Notes under the pieces: generated by a model
Databases searched by the model: none
Told to the model about the DNA's origin: nothing
The model's input: only the letters and a program-made list of their open reading frames with translations
Assembly: GCF_000317555.1 (NCBI RefSeq)
Contig: NC_019745.1
Span: 3,038,001-3,102,000 of the forward strand
Direction of reading: 5' to 3'
Origin: Gloeocapsa sp. PCC 7428
GTDB lineage: Bacteria; Cyanobacteriota; Cyanobacteriia; Cyanobacteriales; Chroococcidiopsidaceae
DNA: 64,000 nt
Part shown: one piece after another, positions 9,300 to 17,880 of the stretch
Position numbering within the stretch: the stretch's first letter is position 1
Layout of the letters: the number at the start of each line of letters is the position of its first letter
Made by a program: the position numbers and the translations under genes

Positions 9300-10895
9300 A
9301 TGGTAAGAAAACTTGTCTGGCTAGTAGGAGGACTAAGCGCTTCCTGTATCAGTCTTCCTGTCCTCGCGTTAGAAACAACCTCAGTAGGAGAAGCAGGAAT
9401 TAATGCATTGCGGTTACACGGTGCGCCTTACAACCTAATTGGTCGCAAAATCGGTATTGGTCAAGTAGAAATTGGACGTCCTGGACAATTTGGCTTAGAT
9501 AAAGCTGTAGTGCGCAATCAACGCATGAGTTTAGCAGGTGTCTTTTTGCGCAACCAGCCAGCAAAACCTAACACGAATATTGACCCGCACGCGCAAAACG
9601 TTGCGAGTGTGATGATTAGTACCGATAAAGCCGTACGAGGTGTCGCACCAGGCGCGCGACTTTATTCAACTGCGGTTGGTTCGCTGAGAACAGGTGGTCA
9701 GCCAGAAGAGTGTTTATCTGCACAACACATTGCGCAGCAAAACGGCGGTGATGTCCGCGCGATCAACTTTAGCTTCGGCGAAACGCTCGATCGCGATCCG
9801 CGACCGAATGCACTTTTAGATGGTCAAGCCTTACTGACGCAATGCATCGATTGGTCTGCCCGCGTTCACAATGTGGTGTATGCGATCGCTGGTAATCAAG
9901 GCAAAGGCGGAATTCCCATCCCTACGGATAACTTTAATGGTATTAACGTTGCGTTTACCACTCGCAGGCAAGGAATCTTCACGCGGCTGGATGTGTCTAA
10001 TTTAAGCGATGCGATTTCTGGTGGCGTTGGCGGTAGACTCAACGGTCGAGAAGTCAACTTAGGTCCACGGCGGGCGATCGGTTTAGTCGCTCCTGGAAAT
10101 AAAATTACGTTGCTCAATCCAGATGGTAAAACGACGCAAGTCACTGGGACAAGTTTTGCCGCACCTCATGTTACCGCAACGGTTGCGTTACTACAAGAAT
10201 ACGGCGACAAGCAACTGAGTTCGCGTCAGCGTAACTGGAGTTTAGATGCGCGGCGTCAGGAAGTCATGAAAGCCGTAATGCTCAATTCGGCGGATAAATA
10301 CCGAGATCCAGGCAATGGATTACTGCTAGGAATGAGCAAAACTATTTTAGATAAACAAAATCAGCACTGGTTAAATTCAGACGCTTACCGCGATCCGACA
10401 ATTCCCCTACAAGCACAGATGGGAACAGGTCAACTTAATGCCTATCGCGCTTATCAGCAATTTAGTGCAGGTCAATGGCACCCCGCAAGACCTGTACCCG
10501 CGATTGGCTGGGATTATCGGACGGTTAATGCGACAGCACATCATGATTACGTCTTAGCGCAACCATTACAGCAAGGTAGTTTTGTATCGGTTACTTTGAA
10601 TTGGAATCGCTTGGTAGAGTTGAACGATACCAACAAAAATGGCAGATTTGACGTAGGCGAAACTTTTCGCGATCGCGGTTTAAATAACCTTGACCTTTAC
10701 TTGCTTAATGCTGATTCCGGCGCAATTGTTGATACAACTTGCACTTCCACAAGCGAAGTCGATAGCGTCGAACACGTTTTTTGTCGAGTTCCCAACACTG
10801 GTAGATACAAAGTCCGCGTTCAGTTTCGCCAAAAAGTAAATCACGCCGTTCAACCTTATGCGCTGGCGTGGTGGAGTGTACCTGTGAGAAATTAA
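9300..10895 (+). CDS. Exported subtilase-like (S8) protein with Glu at the usual Asp position
   Basis: A 531-residue protein with a signal peptide at 1-24 (basic VRK, hydrophobic core, ALA cleavage motif). The S8 fold is shown by His98 in DPHAQNVASVM, oxyanion Asn199 in IAGNQ, and nucleophile Ser285 in GTSFAAPH. The first triad segment, usually DTG or DSG, reads GQVEIG, so Glu57 occupies the Asp position. The C-terminal 130 residues contain a calcium-loop-like stretch (NDTNKNGRFDVGETF) and look like a P-domain-type jelly roll. Activity is uncertain. A serpin gene follows 94 bases downstream. Confidence 0.85.
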   Translation: MVRKLVWLVGGLSASCISLPVLALETTSVGEAGINALRLHGAPYNLIGRKIGIGQVEIGRPGQFGLDKAVVRNQRMSLAGVFLRNQPAKPNTNIDPHAQNVASVMISTDKAVRGVAPGARLYSTAVGSLRTGGQPEECLSAQHIAQQNGGDVRAINFSFGETLDRDPRPNALLDGQALLTQCIDWSARVHNVVYAIAGNQGKGGIPIPTDNFNGINVAFTTRRQGIFTRLDVSNLSDAISGGVGGRLNGREVNLGPRRAIGLVAPGNKITLLNPDGKTTQVTGTSFAAPHVTATVALLQEYGDKQLSSRQRNWSLDARRQEVMKAVMLNSADKYRDPGNGLLLGMSKTILDKQNQHWLNSDAYRDPTIPLQAQMGTGQLNAYRAYQQFSAGQWHPARPVPAIGWDYRTVNATAHHDYVLAQPLQQGSFVSVTLNWNRLVELNDTNKNGRFDVGETFRDRGLNNLDLYLLNADSGAIVDTTCTSTSEVDSVEHVFCRVPNTGRYKVRVQFRQKVNHAVQPYALAWWSVPVRN

Positions 10896-10989
10896 CCTCC
10901 TACAACTGTTGTTGCAAAAAACGTAACCACGCTGCGATCGCTACCACAACGATGGCATAGTTCGCATAAAGAACTATGGTGACAGTAGA

Positions 10990-12303
10990 ATGCAGCCTTT
11001 CCTGCTAAGACGCTATGCAATTCGCCTCGGAAGACGATATGTCCTTGCGGCGACAGGCATCATTTTTCTCGGAATCATGGGATGTTCCAGAATCGATGCG
11101 ATCGATTCGGTTGTCGCCCAGCCTCGCTCTTTGAATCGTCAAGATCCCGACAATATACAAGTGACACCATCGGCAGTGGATAACAAATTAGTTGCAGCGA
11201 ATACACGATTTGGGTTTAAACTCTTTTCGGAGATCTTGAGACAACAAAGCGATCGCAATATTTTCCTCTCACCGACTAGTGTCGCGATTCTGCTAGAAAT
11301 GCTCTACAACGGTGCTGGTGGCGAAACGCAACAAGCAATGGCGAAAACCCTAGAAGTACAAGGCATTAGCCTCCAAGATATTAACGCTGCCAACACCGCG
11401 CTGCTCAATACTCTGACAAATCCCGATGCGAATGTACAACTGGCGATCGCGAACTCACTTTGGGCAAAGCAAGAATACCCCATCCGACCCGATTTTTTAC
11501 AGCGAACTCAAAGCTTTTACAAAGCACAAGTCAGCAATTTAGACTTTGATTCCCCCGATGCGACAAATACAATTAATCAATGGGTAAACCAAAACACGAA
11601 TGGCAGAATTGAGCAGATTGTAGACGAGATTAATCCTGAAGATGTGCTGTTTTTGATCAACGCGATTTACTTTAAAGGTCAATGGACCGACGAGTTCGAC
11701 AAAAGCCAAACAACAGATGCGCCATTTTATCTAACAAGCGGTACGCCGAAACAACACCCGCTGATGTCGCAAACGGGTAGATACCGATACTACGAAAATC
11801 CACAGTTTCAAGCCGTTAGCCTACCCTACGGCGAAAATGGCAGACTCAGTTTATACGTCTTCTTACCTCGTCAAAACTCAAATTTATCAAACTTTTATCA
11901 ACAACTCAATTCGGCTAACTGGGAACAGTGGCTAACTCAATTTAACTTGCGTGAAGGCACAGTACGGCTACCGCGTTTTCAAATGGAATATGATGTAACA
12001 CTCAACGATACCCTTAAAGCTTTAGGTATGGGAGTTGCCTTTGCAGACAATGCCAACTTTTCGGGTGTCGGTGACGATTTAGCGCTGAGTGAAGTCAAGC
12101 ATAAAACTTTTGTCGAAGTGAATGAAGAAGGAACCGAAGCGGCGGCTGTGACATCGGGAAGAGTGATGGCGGTATCTGCACCCGTTGCAGAACCTTTCGA
12201 GATGACGGTGAATCGTCCTTTCTTCTGTGCAATTCGCGATAACCAAACAGGAACCGTTTTATTTATGGGTTCTATCGTCGAACCGCAAGCAATTAGCAAT
12301 TAG
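10990..12303 (+). CDS. Serpin (serine protease inhibitor), predicted lipoprotein
   Basis: This 437-residue protein has a signal sequence ending in the lipobox IMGC (Cys32), so it is probably anchored to the outer face of a membrane. The serpin core starts near residue 60 and ends with the usual NRPFFCAIRD...TGTVLFMGSIVEP. The hinge of the reactive loop, EEGTEAAAVTSG (379-390), has the small residues needed for loop insertion, so it should be inhibitory. Counting from the hinge places P1-P1' at about Val395-Ser396, suiting elastase- or subtilisin-like proteases (inference). It is 94 bases after a subtilase gene. The last codons and stop (AISN) lie in a gcaattagcaattagc repeat. Confidence 0.93.
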   Translation: MQPFLLRRYAIRLGRRYVLAATGIIFLGIMGCSRIDAIDSVVAQPRSLNRQDPDNIQVTPSAVDNKLVAANTRFGFKLFSEILRQQSDRNIFLSPTSVAILLEMLYNGAGGETQQAMAKTLEVQGISLQDINAANTALLNTLTNPDANVQLAIANSLWAKQEYPIRPDFLQRTQSFYKAQVSNLDFDSPDATNTINQWVNQNTNGRIEQIVDEINPEDVLFLINAIYFKGQWTDEFDKSQTTDAPFYLTSGTPKQHPLMSQTGRYRYYENPQFQAVSLPYGENGRLSLYVFLPRQNSNLSNFYQQLNSANWEQWLTQFNLREGTVRLPRFQMEYDVTLNDTLKALGMGVAFADNANFSGVGDDLALSEVKHKTFVEVNEEGTEAAAVTSGRVMAVSAPVAEPFEMTVNRPFFCAIRDNQTGTVLFMGSIVEPQAISN

Positions 12304-12445
12304 CTTTTTTGAAAGCTTTGTCTTGAAAACTCCCCTCAACGCTCTTAACCCGCGCACAGGGGTTTTCACTGTGGCAACGGAGACTCAGGATTATAAATGT
12401 CCTCATCTTAATACGTCTTGCTATAGCAATGAAGGAAGTACAAAT

Positions 12446-13297
12446 ATGTCTCCAATTATGGGGTTGTTGCCTTTTGTTGTCGCGATCGCTTGGACTTCAC
12501 CGGAGCATTTTAGCAGTGTTGAATTGCCAACAAAAAATCAGCAGCGAACGCAGCAGCTAACTCAAGCACGTTGGCAAGAACGATCCGACTTTAGTAAATA
12601 CTTTCAACAAGCTGGAGTTGAAGGCACATTTATTCTCTACGACCTTCAGCAAGATCAATATCTTGTCTATAATTCTGACCGCGCCAACACGCGGTTTCTT
12701 CCCGCCTCAACTTTTAAAATTTTTAACTCTTTGGTTGCGCTTGAACTTGGCACAATCAAGGACGAAAATCAAGTTTTGAAATGGGATGGCGTAACCCGCA
12801 AGTTTCCTGATTGGAACAAAGACCAAACAATGCGAACTGCGATTAAAGACTCTGTGATTTGGTTCTATCAAGAGATGGCAAGGCGTATCGGTCAAGAACG
12901 AATGCAATGCTACATCAACTTGACGAATTACGGTAATCGAGACATTAGCGGTGGCATCGATCAATTTTGGCTACAAGGCGAATTGCGCATTAGTGCCAAA
13001 GAGCAGATTGATTTTTTGGTGAAGTTGTACCGCAATCAGCTGCCATTTTCCCAAAAAACAATGGACACGGTCAAAGACATTTTGATTGATGAACAAACAG
13101 ACAACCACGTATTGCGTGGAAAAACGGGTTGGTTGTGGGATATTTCTCCAGAACTGGGGTGGTATGTCGGCTATCTCGAACGCAGCGATCGTGTTTACTT
13201 TTTGGCTATGAATATTGATATGTCGCGTCCTGAAGATCGACAGGCAAGAATTGGCATTACTCAACAGATCCTACAAAATCTGAAGTTGCTGGAATAA
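12446..13297 (+). CDS. Class D (OXA-type) beta-lactamase family protein
   Basis: I place the start at the ATG at 12446, which has AAGGA upstream and a signal-peptide-like N-terminus (MGLLPFVVAIAW). The open frame extends upstream to 12227, but that part overlaps the serpin gene. All class D motifs are present in the 283-residue product: STFK at 88-91 (Ser nucleophile, Lys to be carboxylated), SVI at 136-138, YGN at 162-164 and KTG at 226-228. Such periplasmic enzymes hydrolyse penicillins. A chromosomal copy in a cyanobacterium is probably intrinsic, though a BlaR-like sensor domain or a penicillin-binding role cannot be excluded. It is third in a run of exported proteins. Confidence 0.92.
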   Translation: MSPIMGLLPFVVAIAWTSPEHFSSVELPTKNQQRTQQLTQARWQERSDFSKYFQQAGVEGTFILYDLQQDQYLVYNSDRANTRFLPASTFKIFNSLVALELGTIKDENQVLKWDGVTRKFPDWNKDQTMRTAIKDSVIWFYQEMARRIGQERMQCYINLTNYGNRDISGGIDQFWLQGELRISAKEQIDFLVKLYRNQLPFSQKTMDTVKDILIDEQTDNHVLRGKTGWLWDISPELGWYVGYLERSDRVYFLAMNIDMSRPEDRQARIGITQQILQNLKLLE

Positions 13298-13313
13298 CCT
13301 GTTTATTACCTTT

Positions 13314-14489
13314 CTACACCTGATACGAACCTTTCGGAGGAAGATCTTCAGCAGCTTTTTGTTGCGTGACTTCTACGGTTGTTTGCGAGGCATCACGGCT
13401 TGGTTCGGCGGGGACATCATGTACTGCTTCGGGTTCAGAAGAACGTACCGCACTTAGAGCCGTTTTAATCACAACAGCAGTCGGTACGGCGACAATCACA
13501 CCCAATAAACCACCGATTCTCGCTCCGGTTAAGACCGAAACTAATACCCACACAGGATTTAAACCTGTCACACTCCCCAAAATGCGCGGCGCTACTAAGT
13601 TATCTAAAATTTGCTGCACAATCACTGCCGCAATCAAAACGCGCGAACCTAGCCAAAAGTCTTGCAATGCGACCAATAATGTGGTAATGGCAATACCCAC
13701 AGTTCCCCCAAAGGGAACCAACGCCATAATACCAATCGTGATACCAAACAGTAACCCAAAGGGTACTTTTAACCATAGAAAGATCGCCGTGAGCGAAGAC
13801 CCCATGCACAAACCGAAAATCAGCTGTCCAATAAAGAAATTTTGGAAGCTAAGGCGTAATGTTTGCGAAAAAGGAGTACGAAGCTTTGTCGGTAGCCATT
13901 GAACTAAACTTTGCCAGAGGTCATCGCCATGCTGCAATAAGTAAAATGCCAACACCATCGTTAGCAAAAAGTCTAGCAGGCTTGTGAGCGTGACAACCGC
14001 GAGATTTAAAACTTGCACCGCGATCGCTTGCAGTTGCCCTTTGACGCGATCGTTAATTTGTACCACCAAAGCATCAAGATTCAATGGTAAACCTTGATTT
14101 TCTGCCCACTCATTCAACAACATCAACTGATGTCGCCCCGAATCAATTAACTCTGGCAGCCGCGCTACGAGTTGTTGGGCTTGCATCAATACTAAGGGGA
14201 CGAGCGTCACCCCCACCGCAAGCAATATCGATAACGTTAGCAAAAACACCAAAACCGCAACCTGTTCGCGCCTTGCGCCTTGGCGTTCCATCCAACTAAC
14301 GGGATAATTCAGCAAAAATGCTAACAGTGATGCCCCGACTAAAATCACAATCAACGAGTGGAAGTAATCAAAAATCGTCGATACTGCCAAAGCATTTAAA
14401 ACAAGCAGGGGAGCGAATAGCGCGATCGCTAACAGCCGCCCAGTCGGCGTCATCACCTGCCACCAATTTAGGAGTTTGCGTGTTTGCAT
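13314..14489 (-). CDS. AI-2E family transporter (PerM/TqsA-like permease)
   Basis: A 391-residue polytopic membrane protein. Paired hydrophobic segments at the N-terminus (LLAIALFAPLLVLNALAVSTIF and a second hairpin) are followed by an amphipathic middle region and a C-terminal cluster of about four segments with the family-typical QQILDNLVAPRILGS and VLVSVLTGARIGGLLGVIVAVP. The last 45 residues are a charged cytoplasmic tail. Family members export autoinducer-2 or exchange ions; the substrate here is unknown. It converges with the beta-lactamase gene with 16 bases between the stops. Confidence 0.92.
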   Translation of the reverse strand: MQTRKLLNWWQVMTPTGRLLAIALFAPLLVLNALAVSTIFDYFHSLIVILVGASLLAFLLNYPVSWMERQGARREQVAVLVFLLTLSILLAVGVTLVPLVLMQAQQLVARLPELIDSGRHQLMLLNEWAENQGLPLNLDALVVQINDRVKGQLQAIAVQVLNLAVVTLTSLLDFLLTMVLAFYLLQHGDDLWQSLVQWLPTKLRTPFSQTLRLSFQNFFIGQLIFGLCMGSSLTAIFLWLKVPFGLLFGITIGIMALVPFGGTVGIAITTLLVALQDFWLGSRVLIAAVIVQQILDNLVAPRILGSVTGLNPVWVLVSVLTGARIGGLLGVIVAVPTAVVIKTALSAVRSSEPEAVHDVPAEPSRDASQTTVEVTQQKAAEDLPPKGSYQV

Positions 14490-14597
14490 TTACCAACTGC
14501 CAAATAGAACAAACTCAATTTCTTTTTCCTTGCAGCCTATTATCTCTAACTCTATCGCTTTGACTCATCCCTCTACCTCAGGATTCTGAAAACTGTT

Positions 14598-15134
14598 ATG
14601 AACGATCGTCGAATCAAGGTGAATAGCCCCAGTCGGTTCGCTCAACACGAGCAAATCGCTAGCGCAAAGTTACTAGACAATGCATCGGTAACTTCCTCTC
14701 AACGTCAGCAGCCGACTCAAAACCAATTTGCACATTCTGTGACTGATCCTTATAATAATTTCCTCTTCGCTGATTCCCACTTCCCAACTCCTCCTAACCG
14801 TCTATTGCTATTGTTCTATCTCATTCCTGTGATTGGCTTTTTTCCATCGCTTTGGACTTTGTATCGCCGTCAAGGTAGCAAAGAACAATTTGCGCTTAGC
14901 CGTCTATCGATTACCTTAGCAGGTACTTGGTTGTTAGGTTATCTGTTAATAGGTTTTGGCGCGGAAACTTCTGAGTTTCTAGCACTGCGCTTATTAATCT
15001 TAAACAGCTTTTTGACTTCGGGTTATTTTCTAGTCAGTCTTTGGCTGATGTTTTTACTGATTCAAGGTAAAGCTGTGCGTTTACCAGGATTGAGCCAATG
15101 GGCAGAGCGCACTTTAAGTAAGCATTTACCCTAA
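14598..15134 (+). CDS. Hypothetical membrane protein
   Basis: A 178-residue protein. The first 65 residues are hydrophilic and Gln/Ser-rich. They are followed by three or four hydrophobic segments: about 72-92 (LLLLFYLIPVIGFFPSLW), 108-128 (ITLAGTWLLGYLLIGFG) and 133-160 (LALRLLILNSFLTSGYF continuing into LVSLWLMFLLIQG). A short cytoplasmic tail ends the protein. I do not recognise a characterised family. It is divergent from the AI-2E permease gene and upstream of the LCP gene. Confidence 0.75.
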   Translation: MNDRRIKVNSPSRFAQHEQIASAKLLDNASVTSSQRQQPTQNQFAHSVTDPYNNFLFADSHFPTPPNRLLLLFYLIPVIGFFPSLWTLYRRQGSKEQFALSRLSITLAGTWLLGYLLIGFGAETSEFLALRLLILNSFLTSGYFLVSLWLMFLLIQGKAVRLPGLSQWAERTLSKHLP

Positions 15135-15139
15135 TTCAA

Positions 15140-15228
15140 TAGTTTTCAGTGATGAGTGATGAATGATATAAAACACTATTCTTCCTCTGCTCCCTCTGCA
15201 CCCCTGCTTCCTCTGCTTCTTCTACTGA
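15140..15228. repeat. Dispersed spacer repeat (gatataaaacactattc plus TCTGCTCCC tract)
   Basis: agttttcagtgatgagtg, then atataaaacactattc, then a pyrimidine-rich ttcctctgctccctctgc tract. A closely similar block occurs at 23017-23090, also right after a stop codon, and a partial copy lies at 25020-25045. Confidence 0.75.
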
Positions 15229-15428
15229 GGGTGGTTAATCTGCACAAATCCAGTTAAACTCCAAACAGCAAAAACTCAAATTTCTAGCGAAAGTTCCGAT
15301 ATCCTGCGAGATGTGTCATAGTTATTGCTATTTATAGCTCACTACAGTTGATAATTGAGGGCTAGCTTGATCTAACGTCTTTTGCTCTCTTGTTCTTAAA
15401 TGAACTGCTGTATTTGTTACGTGTGAGG

Positions 15429-16835
15429 ATGTCTGTGCCATTTCATAAAATTTCTGTTCGCAATCCCTCTGTAACTGCGTCTCCCCGAATCGTCAACACC
15501 AAGTATTCCTCAGCTAAGTCAGGGCGTTGGCTATGGTTTTGGGTGGCAATGAGTGGTATCGCAATGTTGTCAGCAACCGCTGGAGCGCTGTTAGCTGTAT
15601 CTTTATCGAGTACCCCGTTAATGCAATCGCGGCTTAGCCCAGAAGAAAAAGCAGTTTTTGGGCGGGGCGATCGCATTTCTAAAACAGGCTTACGCCTTGC
15701 TGAATTGACTCGTCCTGTGAATATTCTGGTTTTGGGCGTCAAGGTTCTCTCTTCTGATGTTGACGATCCTGAGATTAGGTCAGAAGACTTAGGCTATCAC
15801 GCACTGGTTAATTCTTTTGAAGGTCTTTCGGATACGATGCTGCTGCTGCGGTTTGACCCAGAAACCGAAAAATTAGCAGTACTTTCAATTCCTAGAGATA
15901 CGCGTACCGAAGTTGAAGGACTAGGTGTTACAAAAATTAATGCTGCAAATGCTCAAGGTGGTCCAGCGTTGAGTGCGCAGGCTGTTAGCGACCTTTTAAA
16001 TGGTGTACCCATCGACCGCTACATCCGCATTAATGTTCAAGGCGTTGAAAAACTCGTCGATGCTTTGGGTGGTGTCACAGTTTATGTCCCCAAAGATATG
16101 AAGTATCAAGATGACAGTCAACACTTGTATATCAATTTGAAAGCAGGAAAACATCATCTCGACGGCAATCAAGCGCTGCAATTACTACGCTTCCGTTACG
16201 ATGAAAACGGCGATATTGGTCGCATCCAACGGCAGCAAATGTTGATGAGGGCATTGATGGAACAGGCTCTAAACCCTGCAACCCTAGCACGAGTACCACA
16301 GATTATGTCGGTGATTCAAACGCATATTGATACTAACTTGACGGTAGAAGAGTTAATGGCACTCGTCGGTTTTGGTGTCCAAACTCAACGTTCGGATGTC
16401 GAAATGCTGCTTGTCCCAGGGACTTTTAGCACGCCAGATCAGTACGTTGCAAGTTATTGGCTACCCGATGAAGAACGAATTGCCACGATGATGGCAAAGC
16501 ACTTTAATGTGCCTACCGATTCGGAGTTGAGTGAAGTCGATCCGGCAAGGTTGCGAATCGCTATTCAAGATAGTACAGGAAGCGATCGCGCGATCCAATC
16601 GCTGGCTAACGTTCTCCAATCATCTGGATATCAACGCGTTTACGTTGCAAACCCTTGGGACGAACCATTAGAAGTGACGCGGATTGTTGCGCAACAAGGT
16701 GATGTTGATAGCGCCCAAGCGATTCGCAATGCTTTGGGATTTGGTGAAATCCGCGTGGAAAGCACGGGTAATCTGCGTTCGGATGTGACGATTCAACTCG
16801 GTCAAGATTGGCTGCGATCGCGCGAAGCGCAGTAA
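15429..16835 (+). CDS. LytR-CpsA-Psr (LCP) family protein with LytR C-terminal domain
   Basis: LCP proteins transfer polyprenyl-linked glycopolymers to the cell wall at the outer face of the plasma membrane. The 468-residue product has one N-terminal membrane anchor (about 35-59). An LCP domain at about 95-285 includes RPVNILVLGV, SDTMLLLRFD, LSIPRDTR, INAANAQGG and LRFRYDENGDIGRIQRQQ. A LytR_C domain lies at about 375-465. I use the ATG at 15429, since upstream codons of the open frame begin with TTG. It converges on the alpha/beta hydrolase gene with one base between the stops. A role in exopolysaccharide or wall-polymer attachment is the likely one in cyanobacteria. Confidence 0.93.
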   Translation: MSVPFHKISVRNPSVTASPRIVNTKYSSAKSGRWLWFWVAMSGIAMLSATAGALLAVSLSSTPLMQSRLSPEEKAVFGRGDRISKTGLRLAELTRPVNILVLGVKVLSSDVDDPEIRSEDLGYHALVNSFEGLSDTMLLLRFDPETEKLAVLSIPRDTRTEVEGLGVTKINAANAQGGPALSAQAVSDLLNGVPIDRYIRINVQGVEKLVDALGGVTVYVPKDMKYQDDSQHLYINLKAGKHHLDGNQALQLLRFRYDENGDIGRIQRQQMLMRALMEQALNPATLARVPQIMSVIQTHIDTNLTVEELMALVGFGVQTQRSDVEMLLVPGTFSTPDQYVASYWLPDEERIATMMAKHFNVPTDSELSEVDPARLRIAIQDSTGSDRAIQSLANVLQSSGYQRVYVANPWDEPLEVTRIVAQQGDVDSAQAIRNALGFGEIRVESTGNLRSDVTIQLGQDWLRSREAQ

Positions 16836-16836
16836 A

Positions 16837-17724
16837 TTAGATTTGCTGTGCAATCCATTCTTGTAATATCGGATTGACTTTTTCGGGTGCTTCATCTTGG
16901 GGACAATGCCCAACACCTTCAATGGGAATAAACGCTTTTACTTGTGGGTAGTTCGCTAATTGTTTACCCAATTCAAATGGTTCCCACGGATCGGCAGTTC
17001 CCCACAACATAATTGCTGGACATGGTAGCTGTGGTAACAAATCTTCGGGTAATGGTCCGGAAGAATACGCCGTGAAAGCTAAAAATACGGCGACAGCACC
17101 TGGATCTTTGGCTGGTGCCATCAAAATATCAACGAGTTCATCTGTCACCACTTCCGCATTCGCATACGCCTGTAGCAAAATCTTGCGGACGGTTTTTGGC
17201 TTGGCAATTTGATTGAAGAAAAAGTTGCCAATCGGCTTGAGGGCGAGGATTCGTTGCACCAGGGGCGCACCAAAACGGCGATACCAAGGCAAGGTTGCCC
17301 GTTTGCGATCGTGAAGCAGTCGCAACGAACAGTTTAACAGCGCAATACTTCTCGCAATTTCTGGATGATCGACAACGGCTTGCATCACTGCAATACAACC
17401 AATCGAATTTCCCACTAAAAACGCCGGTTCGCCCACAACCTCGCGGCAAAAATCGGCAATTTGCTGTCCCCACGTTTCAAACGTGTAGTGCATTTCTTCT
17501 GTGGGTTCCGGTTTGGCAGAACCACCAAAGCCAATCAAATCAATCGCATAGACACGGCAAGTTTCAGCAAGTACGGGAATGTTTTTGCGCCAATGCCACC
17601 AAGAAGCACCAAAGCCATGAATTAACACAACCGCAGGTCCTGTTGTGCCTTGTGTTTGATAGCAAATCGGAAATCCTTGCCAAGTCCAAGTTTTCGTCGC
17701 GGTGAAGGATAAAGTAGAAGTCAT
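16837..17724 (-). CDS. Alpha/beta fold hydrolase
   Basis: A 295-residue cytosolic-type alpha/beta hydrolase. The oxyanion segment HGFGAS is at 36-41, the nucleophile elbow GNSIG at 105-109 (Ser107), the acid Asp245 in GTADPW and His273 in GVGHCPQ. The cyanobacterial group with FGASWWHWRKN and IDLIGFGGSAKP is often labelled haloalkane-dehalogenase-like or chlorophyll-related hydrolase. The nucleophile is Ser rather than Asp, so a dehalogenase is excluded and an esterase or lipase-like role is more likely. The substrate cannot be read from the sequence. Confidence 0.92.
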   Translation of the reverse strand: MTSTLSFTATKTWTWQGFPICYQTQGTTGPAVVLIHGFGASWWHWRKNIPVLAETCRVYAIDLIGFGGSAKPEPTEEMHYTFETWGQQIADFCREVVGEPAFLVGNSIGCIAVMQAVVDHPEIARSIALLNCSLRLLHDRKRATLPWYRRFGAPLVQRILALKPIGNFFFNQIAKPKTVRKILLQAYANAEVVTDELVDILMAPAKDPGAVAVFLAFTAYSSGPLPEDLLPQLPCPAIMLWGTADPWEPFELGKQLANYPQVKAFIPIEGVGHCPQDEAPEKVNPILQEWIAQQI

Positions 17725-17736
17725 AGTAGGGGTTGG

Positions 17737-17874
17737 GGGTCAGGGTTCAGAGGGGCAAGGCAATGCCTTGCCCGTATCGGGGGTCAGAGGGTCAGGGTTC
17801 AGAGGGGCAAGGCAATGCCTTGCCCGTATCGGGGGTCAGAGGGTCAGAGCAATGCCTTGCCCGTATCAGGGTTA
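17737..17874. repeat. Tandem 52-base repeat with GGGCAAGGCA palindromes
   Basis: Two full copies (ggggcaaggcaatgccttgc, then ccgtatcgggggtcagaggg, then tcagggttcaga) and a third truncated copy ending gcaatgccttgcccgtatca. Each unit combines the GGGCAAGGCA/TGCCTTGCCC palindrome with GGTCAGA-type words. It fills the spacer between the divergent hydrolase and ArsR-ClpN genes. Confidence 0.85.
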
Positions 17875-17880
17875 AATAAA

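Noticed and set aside
12227-12445. Upstream extension of the beta-lactamase frame into the serpin gene
   Set aside because: It overlaps the serpin end, has no ribosome-binding site, and the ATG at 12446 gives a proper signal peptide.
16837-17724. Haloalkane dehalogenase
   Set aside because: The nucleophile is Ser107, whereas dehalogenases use Asp.
17737-17874. CRISPR array
   Set aside because: The units are directly abutting 52-base copies with no unique spacers and no cas genes.
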